From Bacteroides sp. (GTDB taxonomy: Bacteria > Bacteroidota > Bacteroidia > Bacteroidales > Muribaculaceae), in NCBI GenBank assembly GCA_014802425.1, contig JAAVCH010000018.1, positions 16,597 through 78,721 on the forward strand: DNA of 62,125 nt, given 5' to 3'. The position numbers were made by a program, and so were the translations under genes. The notes beneath the pieces were generated by a model, which saw nothing but the letters and a program-made list of their open reading frames with translations, searched no databases and had not been told where the DNA came from. Of this stretch, positions 11,273-18,690 are shown one piece after another (the stretch's first letter is position 1; each line of letters starts with the position of its first letter).

Positions 11273-11884
11273 TTAAATATTGTTAAAAATATCATACAGG
11301 CGTTCTATGAGCGGCTCGATGAGGGATGCGTCGAGGTGAGTCAGCGTGTCGGATGCCTCGTCGAGGCAGGGGCGCGGCACATAAAGGGCGCTCTCGGCCT
11401 GGGGTGTCTCCACGGGGCAGAGGCGGATGAGGGTCCCGGATGTGCCGGAGTCCGGGTCGAGGTGTGTCTCGCATTCCAGCCAGGGGAGCGTTGGGCGCAC
11501 GGCCATCCATGCGGGCGCGGCGGGGCCGAGGGCCTGTCGGAGCGGATTGACGCCGGATAGGCGGTTCTGCCGGATTACGGTGGCGGGCCACCCCTTCATC
11601 CTCAGCGAGTGGAGCGCGAGGAAGTCGGCCGGCATGGCCAGGGAGTGGATGCCGCCTGACTCGGCCTTGAGGTTGGCCTTGAGGTAGTCGCGGAAATCCA
11701 CCGTGGAGGCCGGCGGGGGCCCTGAGCCGTCGGCGGCTTCGAGGGTGAGGCGCGCCGCCAGCCCGGGGGCGGCGGCGCGCACCATCGATTCGAGGTCGGA
11801 GGCCGCTTCTCCGGCCGATGCCCTGCGGCAGGGATAGCTGCCGAGGCGTATGGCCACGAGGTCGGTGAGTCGGCTTATCTTCAT
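11273..11884 (-). CDS. Putative phage neck/head-completion (adaptor) protein
   Basis: This 203-aa protein resembles, by eye, a family of Bacteroidales phage structural proteins that follow the capsid gene. It has an N-terminal helical segment (KISRLTDLVAIRLGSYP), a segment PADFLALHSLRMKGWP, a SALYVPRP motif and a helical C-terminus. Such proteins usually act as connectors between the portal and tail, but the role here is an inference from position and these weak motifs. It is the last gene of the minus-strand capsid unit, 25 nt after the 70-aa gene. There is no frameshift, and codon and GC use match the neighbouring housekeeping genes. Confidence 0.6.
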   Translation of the reverse strand: MKISRLTDLVAIRLGSYPCRRASAGEAASDLESMVRAAAPGLAARLTLEAADGSGPPPASTVDFRDYLKANLKAESGGIHSLAMPADFLALHSLRMKGWPATVIRQNRLSGVNPLRQALGPAAPAWMAVRPTLPWLECETHLDPDSGTSGTLIRLCPVETPQAESALYVPRPCLDEASDTLTHLDASLIEPLIERLYDIFNNI

Positions 11885-11909
11885 GACGGGGCAGGAGGTC
11901 GGTGGGGTG

Positions 11910-12122
11910 TCATATCCGGCGGATGCGTCCTCCCTTATAAAGGGCGGAGCCTTCGATGATGCGGCACATCACGGGGTCGGCCGTCTCGAAGGTGGCCGGA
12001 CGTACGCCGAACCCCGACATTTGGCCGCCGGTGAAATGGATGTCGATTTCGCGTGGTCCGGCGGGGATCCTCGCCATATACTCTACGTATCCTGAAATGG
12101 CGTAAGTTCTCTTGGTGGTCAT
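11910..12122 (-). CDS. Small protein of the phage capsid unit (possible head decoration protein)
   Basis: This 70-aa protein reads as one compact beta-rich domain (RTYAISGYVEYMARIPAG, then EIDIHFTGGQMSGFG) with a basic C-terminus (KGGRIRRI). It lies 29 nt after the capsid gene and 25 nt before the neck-like gene. Small genes in this position in phages often encode head decoration or stabilising proteins, but nothing in the sequence proves that. Its tight spacing and protein-like composition argue that it is real. Confidence 0.6.
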   Translation of the reverse strand: MTTKRTYAISGYVEYMARIPAGPREIDIHFTGGQMSGFGVRPATFETADPVMCRIIEGSALYKGGRIRRI

Positions 12123-12151
12123 GGTGGATTATTGCTGAGGGGTTGTCAGGT

Positions 12152-13573
12152 TCAACATTGGGTGAAGGTGATTTTGTCGCCCGAGCGCTGGGCGAGCCAG
12201 CTTTGTCCGGCGTGCGCCAGTCCGCTTATGCCTGGGCAGTCGTTGATTAGGTAGAACACCACCTCGTTGTCGGTCATGTCGGCTGCCGTGGGCGCGTCGG
12301 CGGAGTCCCACATCCGGATCTGGCGCGTCGGTGACTTGAGCCCCTCGCCGTCGATCCATATATGGCATCCCCCTTTCAGGGCCAGGGCGTCCCAGATGAG
12401 GATGCCGTTGCGGGTGGCCTCCTCGCTCTCCATGCGGTCGGAGAAGGAGTGCTCTGCGGAGTAGACGTAGTGTACGAGGCGGTCCTCCCCGATGAGGGCT
12501 CCCGAATTGCTCCATCCGAGGCGGTCGAGCGTGGGCTCGCGCTTTATCTGGATGTCGCCGAAGACGGTGTGGAAATTGGTCACGCACCATCCGAGGGCGT
12601 TCTCGCGTGTGGTGATCTGCACCTCGGGGTGGGCCGAGTAGTCGATGCACTGTATCTGCTCCAGGAGATTCTTGCCGGCGAGCAGGAGGGCGGTCTTGGG
12701 TACGTCCTCCCCCGTGAAGAACATCTTGGCCAGCGCTATGACGCGCTCCATCGTCCAGCGGCCGGAATGCTGGATTTCACGCTTGAACTGCCAGCGCAGC
12801 CCCTCGGTGCAGTAGACGTACTGCATCCCCATCTTCGGCACATTGACCTTGAACTTGCCGGGGCGTCCGGCCCAGAGGGTGCGGTTGCCGCGCACCTTGA
12901 AGTTGGCTATGGCCTGCTCGGCTATGACGGCTTTGGAGAAGGGGAGGCGCTTGCGCTGCGACTCGAAGTAGTCGCTGACCACCTGGTTCATGCCGCGCTT
13001 CTGGAGGTAGACCCTTGTAGGCTGGGGCACTATGATGTCGGGGTCCACCTCCTTCTGGGTCTCGTAGAGGGAGTTGGCGAGGATGGTGAGGCGGGTCCCC
13101 TTCGGGATGGTCGGAAACATCGGGTATTCGTCGGTCGTGTTGTTCTTCGGGCCGTTGATGGTGCGCGCCACGGGATTGTTGGTGGTCGGGTCGCGGCTTT
13201 CCACATAGAGCATGAGCCACTGTCCCGGGGTGGCCGTCTTGCCGTCGGGCAGGTAGCCGTCCACATTGTGTACGAGCAGCGTCGTGTGGGGGCGGATCAC
13301 GTTCTGATGCGCCGGGTCGAGGTTGAGGGTCATCAGGTGGCTTGAGCCGGGCGTGATCGAGGAGAGGAGGGTGACGTTGGCCACGGGCTCGTCGATCATG
13401 TAATGGTCCACTTCGGGGGAGTTCACCTTGACGCGCTTCGCCTTGAGCATGAGGTTCATCAGAGGTGTGTCGTCGGAGTTGAAGCGGAAGAGGGCGTCGT
13501 CGATGTCTGTGTCGATGAGATGTCCGGAGTCGATGCCGTCGGAATTGGCGGCGATTGCTGATACTGTGTTCAT
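12152..13573 (-). CDS. Phage major capsid protein
   Basis: This 473-aa protein has the N-terminal pattern I associate with a family of Bacteroidales phage capsid proteins: DGIDSGHLIDTDIDDALFRF, then TPLMNLMLKAKRVKVNSPEVDHYMIDEP. A long mixed alpha/beta body of normal HK97-fold length follows (spine helix and beta-rich P-domain are predicted, not shown). It follows the acidic scaffold-like gene by 55 nt and precedes the 70-aa and neck-like genes, which fits the usual head gene order. No capsid protease is encoded. The frame is intact throughout. Assignment rests on family resemblance and on the terminase and portal genes next door. Confidence 0.75.
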   Translation of the reverse strand: MNTVSAIAANSDGIDSGHLIDTDIDDALFRFNSDDTPLMNLMLKAKRVKVNSPEVDHYMIDEPVANVTLLSSITPGSSHLMTLNLDPAHQNVIRPHTTLLVHNVDGYLPDGKTATPGQWLMLYVESRDPTTNNPVARTINGPKNNTTDEYPMFPTIPKGTRLTILANSLYETQKEVDPDIIVPQPTRVYLQKRGMNQVVSDYFESQRKRLPFSKAVIAEQAIANFKVRGNRTLWAGRPGKFKVNVPKMGMQYVYCTEGLRWQFKREIQHSGRWTMERVIALAKMFFTGEDVPKTALLLAGKNLLEQIQCIDYSAHPEVQITTRENALGWCVTNFHTVFGDIQIKREPTLDRLGWSNSGALIGEDRLVHYVYSAEHSFSDRMESEEATRNGILIWDALALKGGCHIWIDGEGLKSPTRQIRMWDSADAPTAADMTDNEVVFYLINDCPGISGLAHAGQSWLAQRSGDKITFTQC

Positions 13574-13628
13574 TGAAAAGGGATTTGGTGTTGTTCTGTA
13601 AGGTCGGTGGATGCGGGCGGATGGAAAA

Positions 13629-14099
13629 TCACGCTCCGGCGGCGATGTCGAATATGGATGCCGAACGGCGGCGCGGGGCGGGGGAGCCGTTCAGGTCGGG
13701 TATTCCGGGGGGCGCGGTCTCCAGGCGCTCCTCGATGATGGCGTTGCGTCCGGCCAGCTCCCCTTCGCGGCGGGCCTCCTCGATGGCTTCGGCGGCTGTG
13801 GCCGCGCAGGTTAGGCGTGTCAGGGTGCCGGGGGTCATGGTGCCGTCGAGCACGGCCAGGGCGGCCTTGAGCAGGGAGCGCAGCGTGCGTGCGCTTTCAT
13901 GTGCGGCGTCTGCGCCGGAGGGCTCGGCGTCGTCCCTGTCGGAGCCGATGGGAGCGATGTCCACACCGGGGTCGGCTATGTCGGGGGCCGGAGCCGGGGT
14001 GCCGGAGGTCTCCGCCGGGGTCAGCACTTCCAGGCCCGAGGCGTCGCCGATAGGAGAGAGGTCGTAGTTCAGACTGTCGTCTTTGTTGGGAGGTGTCAT
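13629..14099 (-). CDS. Acidic protein preceding the capsid gene (scaffold-like)
   Basis: This 156-aa protein has an acidic, Pro/Ala-rich, probably disordered N-terminal half, a helical middle (ARTLRSLLKAALAVLDG; TAAEAIEEARREGELAGRNA) and a basic C-terminal tail containing PRRRSASIFD. Acidic-disordered plus helical plus basic tail, placed directly before a capsid gene, is the usual look of a phage scaffolding protein; this is inference from composition and position. It is the first gene of the minus-strand unit, starting about 105 nt from the -7 element at 14204-14211. Confidence 0.6.
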   Translation of the reverse strand: MTPPNKDDSLNYDLSPIGDASGLEVLTPAETSGTPAPAPDIADPGVDIAPIGSDRDDAEPSGADAAHESARTLRSLLKAALAVLDGTMTPGTLTRLTCAATAAEAIEEARREGELAGRNAIIEERLETAPPGIPDLNGSPAPRRRSASIFDIAAGA

Positions 14100-14198
14100 G
14101 GATTAATGTCTCTAAGTTATTATATAGCGTGATTAAGGCGTGCTTAATGCCATGTCGGTCAGTCATGAGGTTGATGCATAACCCTTGTCGCTGATTGA

Positions 14199-14271
14199 CA
14201 CTGCAAAATTACTTTTAAAAAAGTCAACAATTATTATAAATGTTGACAAATATTTTATTAACTTTGCAGTG
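14199..14271. promoter_or_regulatory. Palindromic divergent promoter-operator of the phage-derived module
   Basis: A 73-bp near-symmetrical element drives both arms of the module. The outer arms are CACTGCAAAATTA (14199-14211) and TAACTTTGCAGTG (14259-14271), complementary at 12 of 13 positions. The inner arms GTCAACA (14223-14229) and TGTTGAC (14241-14247) are perfectly complementary. The three gaps between the four blocks are all 11 nt. The outer arms contain the -7 elements TAATTTTG (minus) and TAACTTTG (plus), each 24 bp from the centre at 14235. No TTTG -33 box stands at the normal 19-21 nt spacing, so the inner palindrome may bind an activator or repressor that sets both promoters. Confidence 0.7.
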
Positions 14272-14330
14272 TTGAAAAATAGCAATGTTTAATATAAAGA
14301 TGTTTAACCTCTGACTTACCCCCTCAAATT

Positions 14331-14735
14331 ATGCGTAAGAAAGGAAATGTATGTGACTATGTCGCCCAGCGCGACCATGAACTCGCGGTCTGCTTCCGCC
14401 GCCATCTACGTGAAGCCTTCATTCTCGACCTCGATGAGATATTCAGAAAGGTGAGCCGTTCTCCGGCCAGCCGGTTCTTTATTTCGGAGTCACGCGCCTA
14501 TGAACTGGTGCGCCGTTATGAGGCCACAGGCAACTGGAATGTGCGCTCCCGCACGCGCCTCGCCATGATGGCCGAGATATATTCGCGTGTGGAGCGTATG
14601 CGCCGCGCCGACCCCACGCTCCCGCTCCAGGACGCCGTCTACGAAGTGGTGGGCTCGCCGGCTCCGGCCTTCTATCTCACTCCGCGCAGTTGCCGCACCA
14701 TCCTCTATGCCTATGCTGCCGGAAGAGCTGATTGA
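14331..14735 (+). CDS. Putative small terminase subunit / DNA-binding protein
   Basis: This 134-aa basic protein opens the plus-strand packaging unit. It carries FISESRAYELVRRYEATGNW, an Arg-rich helical middle (EIYSRVERMRRADPTLP) and a C-terminal PAPAFYLTPRSCRTILYAY. These features recall small proteins that precede the large terminase gene in Bacteroidales phages. The large terminase start lies inside its last codons (29-nt overlap), so the two are translationally coupled. A role in recognising DNA for packaging is inferred from position; another DNA-binding role is possible. Confidence 0.6.
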   Translation: MRKKGNVCDYVAQRDHELAVCFRRHLREAFILDLDEIFRKVSRSPASRFFISESRAYELVRRYEATGNWNVRSRTRLAMMAEIYSRVERMRRADPTLPLQDAVYEVVGSPAPAFYLTPRSCRTILYAYAAGRAD

Positions 14736-16773
14736 GGCCGACGACGCCCGCATGGAGCGGCGCCGGCTGCCGGTGGACTGCGTCACGGGCCTGCGCGCCG
14801 GCGGCGAGCGGCTGCCGCTCGAATTGCCCGACTACTTCCTGCCCCTGCAGTACCTGCCCGCCCACCTGTCCGGCCATCCTCTCGTCAGAAACCTTGCCGA
14901 GGCCGGGAGCGTGGCCCGGTCGGCGGAGGCCGGCGGCGTGGCTCCGGAATTCCGGGCCCGCGAGCTCCTGCTGTTGCGTCTGCGTGAGGACTTCCCTTTC
15001 TGGGCGGCCACGACCGTCAGGATCAAATGCAAGGGCGGTGGCCCCGACGTGCCTTTCCTTCTCAATCCTCCGCAGCGCCGTCTGGTGGAGACGTTCGAGT
15101 CGGCGCGGGTGGCGGGGCGCCCCATACGCCTCATCCTGCTCAAGGCCCGGCAGTGGGGCGGGAGCACCTGCGCGCAGCTCTACATGGCATGGCTCCAGTT
15201 GATGCACGCCGAGGGGCTCAACTCGCTCATCATAGCCCATCAGGTGGCAGGCACGGACGAGATAAAGGATATGTTCGACCGTATGATGGCCTCCTATCCG
15301 GCGTCGCTCCTCCGGGCGGCGTCGGCGAAGGGTGGCGGGGAGGCTCCGGCTCCCGGCGCGCCGAAAATGCGGCGTGTGGGAAAGAGCGGCAACATATTCC
15401 GTGTCATGGCGCGCAACTGCAAGGTGAAGGTCGGCACCGCCGAGCGTCCCGACTCCTGCCGGGGAGGCGACTACAATCTCGTACACCTCTCCGAGGTGGG
15501 AATATGGAGGAACACCGACGGGAAATCGCCCGAGGATATAGTGCGCAGCGCCTGCGGCGGCGTGCTGCTGCGTCCCCTGACGATGATAGTGTATGAAAGT
15601 ACCGCCAACGGCACCGGCAACTTCTTCCACCGCGAATACGTGGCCGCCGCACGGGGAGAGTCGCAGTTCGGCGCCATGTTCGTGAGCTGGTACGAGATCG
15701 ACGCCTATACGCTCCCGTTCGCCTGCGGGGAGGAACGGCTCGGTTTCGCGGCCCGTCTTCTCGAAGGGCGCGGTTCGGAGTCGGAGTCCTCACGCACCGC
15801 CTCCGGAAAGTACCTCTGGAGCCTATGGGAGCGCGGAGCCACGCTTGAGGCCATCCACTGGTACGTCATGGAGCGCGCCAAATACAACGACCACTCCCGC
15901 ATGGCCTCCGAATATCCCACCGATGATGTGGAGGCCTTCGCCCACAGCGGCTCCCGTGTCTTCGACCGCTACCGGGTCGAGGCCCTGCGTGCCGGATGCC
16001 GCGACCCTCAGGCACGCGGGGAGGTGGTGTCGCCGTTCCCCGACGGCCCGGAGTCCTTGTCCGGACTACGTTTCGAGCCGGCGGCGGGAGGAGGGCTGGA
16101 GGTATGGGATTTCCCTGCGGCCGACGGTTCCGTCACCGACCGCTACCTCACCGTAGTCGATATCGGAGGGCGAAGCTCGAAGGCCGACTACAGCGTGGTG
16201 TGCGTCATCGACCGGGCGCCTATGGCCGAGGGGCGCCCTCCGGCAGTGGCCGCCCAGTGGCGCGGCCACTGCGACACCGACCTGCTCGCCTGGCGCGCCG
16301 CCCGCATCGCCGCCTGGTACGCCGACTCCCTGCTCGTGATCGAGAGCAATACCCTTGAGACCCGCGAGCGCGACCGCCTGCTCGACGACGGCCAGAGCCC
16401 CTATGTCCTCATGCGCCTCCAGGACGCCTACCCGAACCTCTACTCGCGGCAGGCCTCGGCGGCAGAGGGCTCCGGAACACGTCTGGGATTCCACACAAAC
16501 ACCGTCACGAAGCCCATGATCATCACCACCCTTATCCGCGTGGTGCGCGAGGGCCTATACGAGGAGCGCAGCCACGCGGCCCTTGACGAGTACCTCACCT
16601 ATGAGCGCCGCCCCAACGGCAGCTACGGGAGCCTTCCGGGCACCCACGACGACATGCTCATGACCCGCGCCATCGGCCTCCATATAGCCCTCCACGAGAT
16701 GGAGCCCCCGCGCCTCCGCGTGGCGCGTACCCGCAGAGGCTCCTCGCGCCCCATGACCGAATCCACCTTCTGA
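14707..16773 (+). CDS. Phage terminase large subunit (DNA-packaging ATPase and nuclease)
   Basis: The 688-aa protein has both enzyme domains of a TerL packaging motor. In the ATPase domain are an adenine-side motif NPPQRRL, a deviant Walker A KARQWGGST (about 146-154), Walker B LVHLSE (about 258-263) and a coupling motif ESTANGTGN (about 297). In the RNase H-like nuclease domain are D485 in VVDIGGR, E546 in LLVIESN and D648/D649 in THDDM. Walker A has Gly where Lys is usual; the Lys at the start of the loop could serve, as in lambda-type enzymes. The start at 14707 was chosen because earlier codons read the preceding gene out of frame. The portal gene follows 14 nt later. All catalytic residues remain, which argues against simple decay. 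Confidence 0.88.
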   Translation: MPMLPEELIEADDARMERRRLPVDCVTGLRAGGERLPLELPDYFLPLQYLPAHLSGHPLVRNLAEAGSVARSAEAGGVAPEFRARELLLLRLREDFPFWAATTVRIKCKGGGPDVPFLLNPPQRRLVETFESARVAGRPIRLILLKARQWGGSTCAQLYMAWLQLMHAEGLNSLIIAHQVAGTDEIKDMFDRMMASYPASLLRAASAKGGGEAPAPGAPKMRRVGKSGNIFRVMARNCKVKVGTAERPDSCRGGDYNLVHLSEVGIWRNTDGKSPEDIVRSACGGVLLRPLTMIVYESTANGTGNFFHREYVAAARGESQFGAMFVSWYEIDAYTLPFACGEERLGFAARLLEGRGSESESSRTASGKYLWSLWERGATLEAIHWYVMERAKYNDHSRMASEYPTDDVEAFAHSGSRVFDRYRVEALRAGCRDPQARGEVVSPFPDGPESLSGLRFEPAAGGGLEVWDFPAADGSVTDRYLTVVDIGGRSSKADYSVVCVIDRAPMAEGRPPAVAAQWRGHCDTDLLAWRAARIAAWYADSLLVIESNTLETRERDRLLDDGQSPYVLMRLQDAYPNLYSRQASAAEGSGTRLGFHTNTVTKPMIITTLIRVVREGLYEERSHAALDEYLTYERRPNGSYGSLPGTHDDMLMTRAIGLHIALHEMEPPRLRVARTRRGSSRPMTESTF

Positions 16774-16787
16774 TTACAACCGAAAAA

Positions 16788-18239
16788 ATGATTTCAAAGC
16801 AATCCAATCCACTCCTTGCGGAGGCGGCATCACACTGGCATGCCATGTCCGACTTCCGCTCCCGCCGCGACCGCTGCAAGCGCTACTGCTACGGCCGCCA
16901 GTGGGACGACGTAATCGAAGTCGACGGACGCCGTATGCGCGAGGAGGACTATATCCGCAGTCAGGGCAACATACCCCTGAAAAACAATCTCATCCGCCGC
17001 ATGGTGCGCAGCATCCTCGGCGTATTCCGCAATCAGTATGCGTTTCCCCCGGCCGCCGCACTGCGCCTTGATTCCGGCTCGGAGGCTGATGCGCTTCTCT
17101 ACCGCCGTCTGCTCCTGAACGCCTCCTACAACCGCCTCGACGAACTCCATGCCCGCACCATGGAGGAGTTCCTCATATCCGGTCTGGCCGTACACCGCAA
17201 GACCTTCAGCCGCACCGCCGGGGAGCATCTCCCCGAGGCCGGTGTGCTCCGCACTGACTATGTGGCCCCGGATTCCTTTTTCATCGACGCCTCGGCGCGC
17301 GATTTCCGGGGGTGGGACGTGCGCATGGTGGGTCAGCTCCACGACCTTGACTTCGGCCGGCTGTGTGCCTCCCTCGCCGAAAGCGACGACGACTGCCGGC
17401 GTCTGCGTGAAATCTACCTCGGCGACGGAGCCGCTTCTGCGGCGGCCGGCCAGGTTTTCGGCGATCCGGCCGGAGCGCGGGGGTTCCACACCCCTTCGGC
17501 CCCGGGCCTGTGCCGCGTCATAGAGGTATGGCATAAGGAGGTGCGCGGACGCTACCGCGTGCATGACCCCGCCACAGGGCGCATCTATAAAGTGGAGGCG
17601 GACCGCCGCCCTCTTCTACCCGAAGGAGTGCGCCTGCAGTGGATGGCCGACGAAGTCTGGAGCTATGCCTTCCTCGCCCCCACGGGCGAAGTGCTGGCCG
17701 AAGGGGAATCCCCCTTTCCGGGGGGCGGCCACCCGTATGTGTGGCGTGCCTACCCTTATATTGACGGCGAGATCCACTCGTTCGTGGCCGACGTCATCGA
17801 CCAGCAGCGCCACACCAACCGCCTCATAACCCTCTACGACTGGGTGCTCCGATCCACGGCCAAGGGAGTCCTGCTGTTTCCCGAGTCGGCGTTGCCGGAT
17901 GGCGTGGAAATCGACGACATAAGCGATGAGTGGAGCCGCTTCAACGGCGTAATCCTCTTCCGTCCGAAGGCGGGTGTGCCCCTTCCGCAGCAGGTCTGCG
18001 GCAACGCCTCGAATGTAGGCATCACAGATCTCCTTGACATACAGCTGAAAATGTTCGAGGACGTAAGCGGCGTCAACTCCGCCCTTGAGGGGAAGGTGAC
18101 CGGCGGCAACGTCTCCGGCGCCCTCTACGACCGTCAGACACGCCAGGCCATGACCGCCCTCCTCGACATCCTCGAATCCTACAACTCCTTTGCCCGCGAA
18201 GGCGCCCTCCTCGACGCCCGCCTTCTCTCTCCGGGCTGA
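16788..18239 (+). CDS. Phage portal protein
   Basis: This 483-aa protein resembles portal proteins, which form the dodecameric ring through which DNA enters the capsid. It has an N-terminal RRDRCKRYCYGRQWDD, the segment GNIPLKNNLIRRMVRSILGV, a central beta-rich region with IEVWHKEVRGRYRVHD, and a C-terminal stem-like stretch DVSGVNSALEGK...GALYDRQTRQ. It lies directly after the large terminase, the usual position. Length is within the range of SPP1-type portals but shorter than podovirus types with long C-terminal barrels, so a C-terminal loss is possible. No obvious homologous reading continues past the stop. A hairpin follows 27 nt later. Confidence 0.78.
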   Translation: MISKQSNPLLAEAASHWHAMSDFRSRRDRCKRYCYGRQWDDVIEVDGRRMREEDYIRSQGNIPLKNNLIRRMVRSILGVFRNQYAFPPAAALRLDSGSEADALLYRRLLLNASYNRLDELHARTMEEFLISGLAVHRKTFSRTAGEHLPEAGVLRTDYVAPDSFFIDASARDFRGWDVRMVGQLHDLDFGRLCASLAESDDDCRRLREIYLGDGAASAAAGQVFGDPAGARGFHTPSAPGLCRVIEVWHKEVRGRYRVHDPATGRIYKVEADRRPLLPEGVRLQWMADEVWSYAFLAPTGEVLAEGESPFPGGGHPYVWRAYPYIDGEIHSFVADVIDQQRHTNRLITLYDWVLRSTAKGVLLFPESALPDGVEIDDISDEWSRFNGVILFRPKAGVPLPQQVCGNASNVGITDLLDIQLKMFEDVSGVNSALEGKVTGGNVSGALYDRQTRQAMTALLDILESYNSFAREGALLDARLLSPG

Positions 18240-18266
18240 CCGAGGCTGGACCCGTTTAGATGTTGT

Positions 18267-18296
18267 CAGGGCCGCTCCCAATCCGGGGCGGCCCTG
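18267..18296 (+). terminator. Possible terminator after the portal gene
   Basis: A perfect 9-bp GC-rich stem (CAGGGCCGC with GCGGCCCTG) encloses a 12-nt loop 27 nt past the portal stop. No T-run follows, so it may instead protect the mRNA 3' end. Confidence 0.5.
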
Positions 18297-18642
18297 AACT
18301 CATGTCATAAAGACCCGATGCTGTCTGATAATCATTGCGGTCGCGACCATTTATCTCAATTTATCCGAATTTACGATAAATTTAATCGTAAATAGCTGAT
18401 TGCTAATGAGTAGTATTGATGAAGGCTGTTGGGGATGTTCATATGGGGAGGTAAGAATCCCTTACCGACCATGCTTAGCCGATCGCGGAGTCCGAAGACG
18501 GAAAGCTGCTGCGCCGGATTTTCCGGCAAATCCGTAGCTGTATTCAGTCTTGATGGTTTTTTTGAAGTCCTGTTGATGGGGAGTTGGCGGCAATGAGGCG
18601 TTTAGACGCTGCTGCCTTATTTCCGGTGATGGGGGAGGCGTG
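18297..18642. other. Structured intergenic region at the right edge of the phage module
   Basis: No gene is supported here. It contains a perfect 9-7-9 inverted repeat, ATTTACGAT (18369-18377) and ATCGTAAAT (18385-18393), then a GGTAAG/CTTACC hairpin near 18452 and a GCCGGA/TCCGGC hairpin near 18517. A T7 run occurs near 18557, but no strong stem abuts it. It could hold an operator or a small RNA; neither is shown. Confidence 0.4.
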
Positions 18643-18690
18643 CTGGATTCACTCCTGGATTCACTCCTGGATTCACTCCTGGATTCACTT
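18643..18690. repeat. Four copies of a 12-bp tandem repeat across the stop of the CapD-like gene
   Basis: The unit CTGGATTCACTC is repeated four times with only the last base differing. The final copy contains the stop codon of the minus-strand dehydratase gene (18685-18687). Because the unit length is a multiple of three, each copy carries an in-frame TGA on the minus strand. Confidence 0.9.

Noticed and set aside
14587..14706. An upstream start giving the large terminase 40 more residues
   Set aside because: Those codons read the preceding small gene out of frame; the translation is Arg/Ser-rich with no conservation-like features, so the ATG at 14707 was used.
18369..18393. A dif-like XerCD site
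   Set aside because: The palindrome is 9-7-9 (25 bp) rather than the 11-6-11 (28 bp) of dif, and no Xer gene is nearby.
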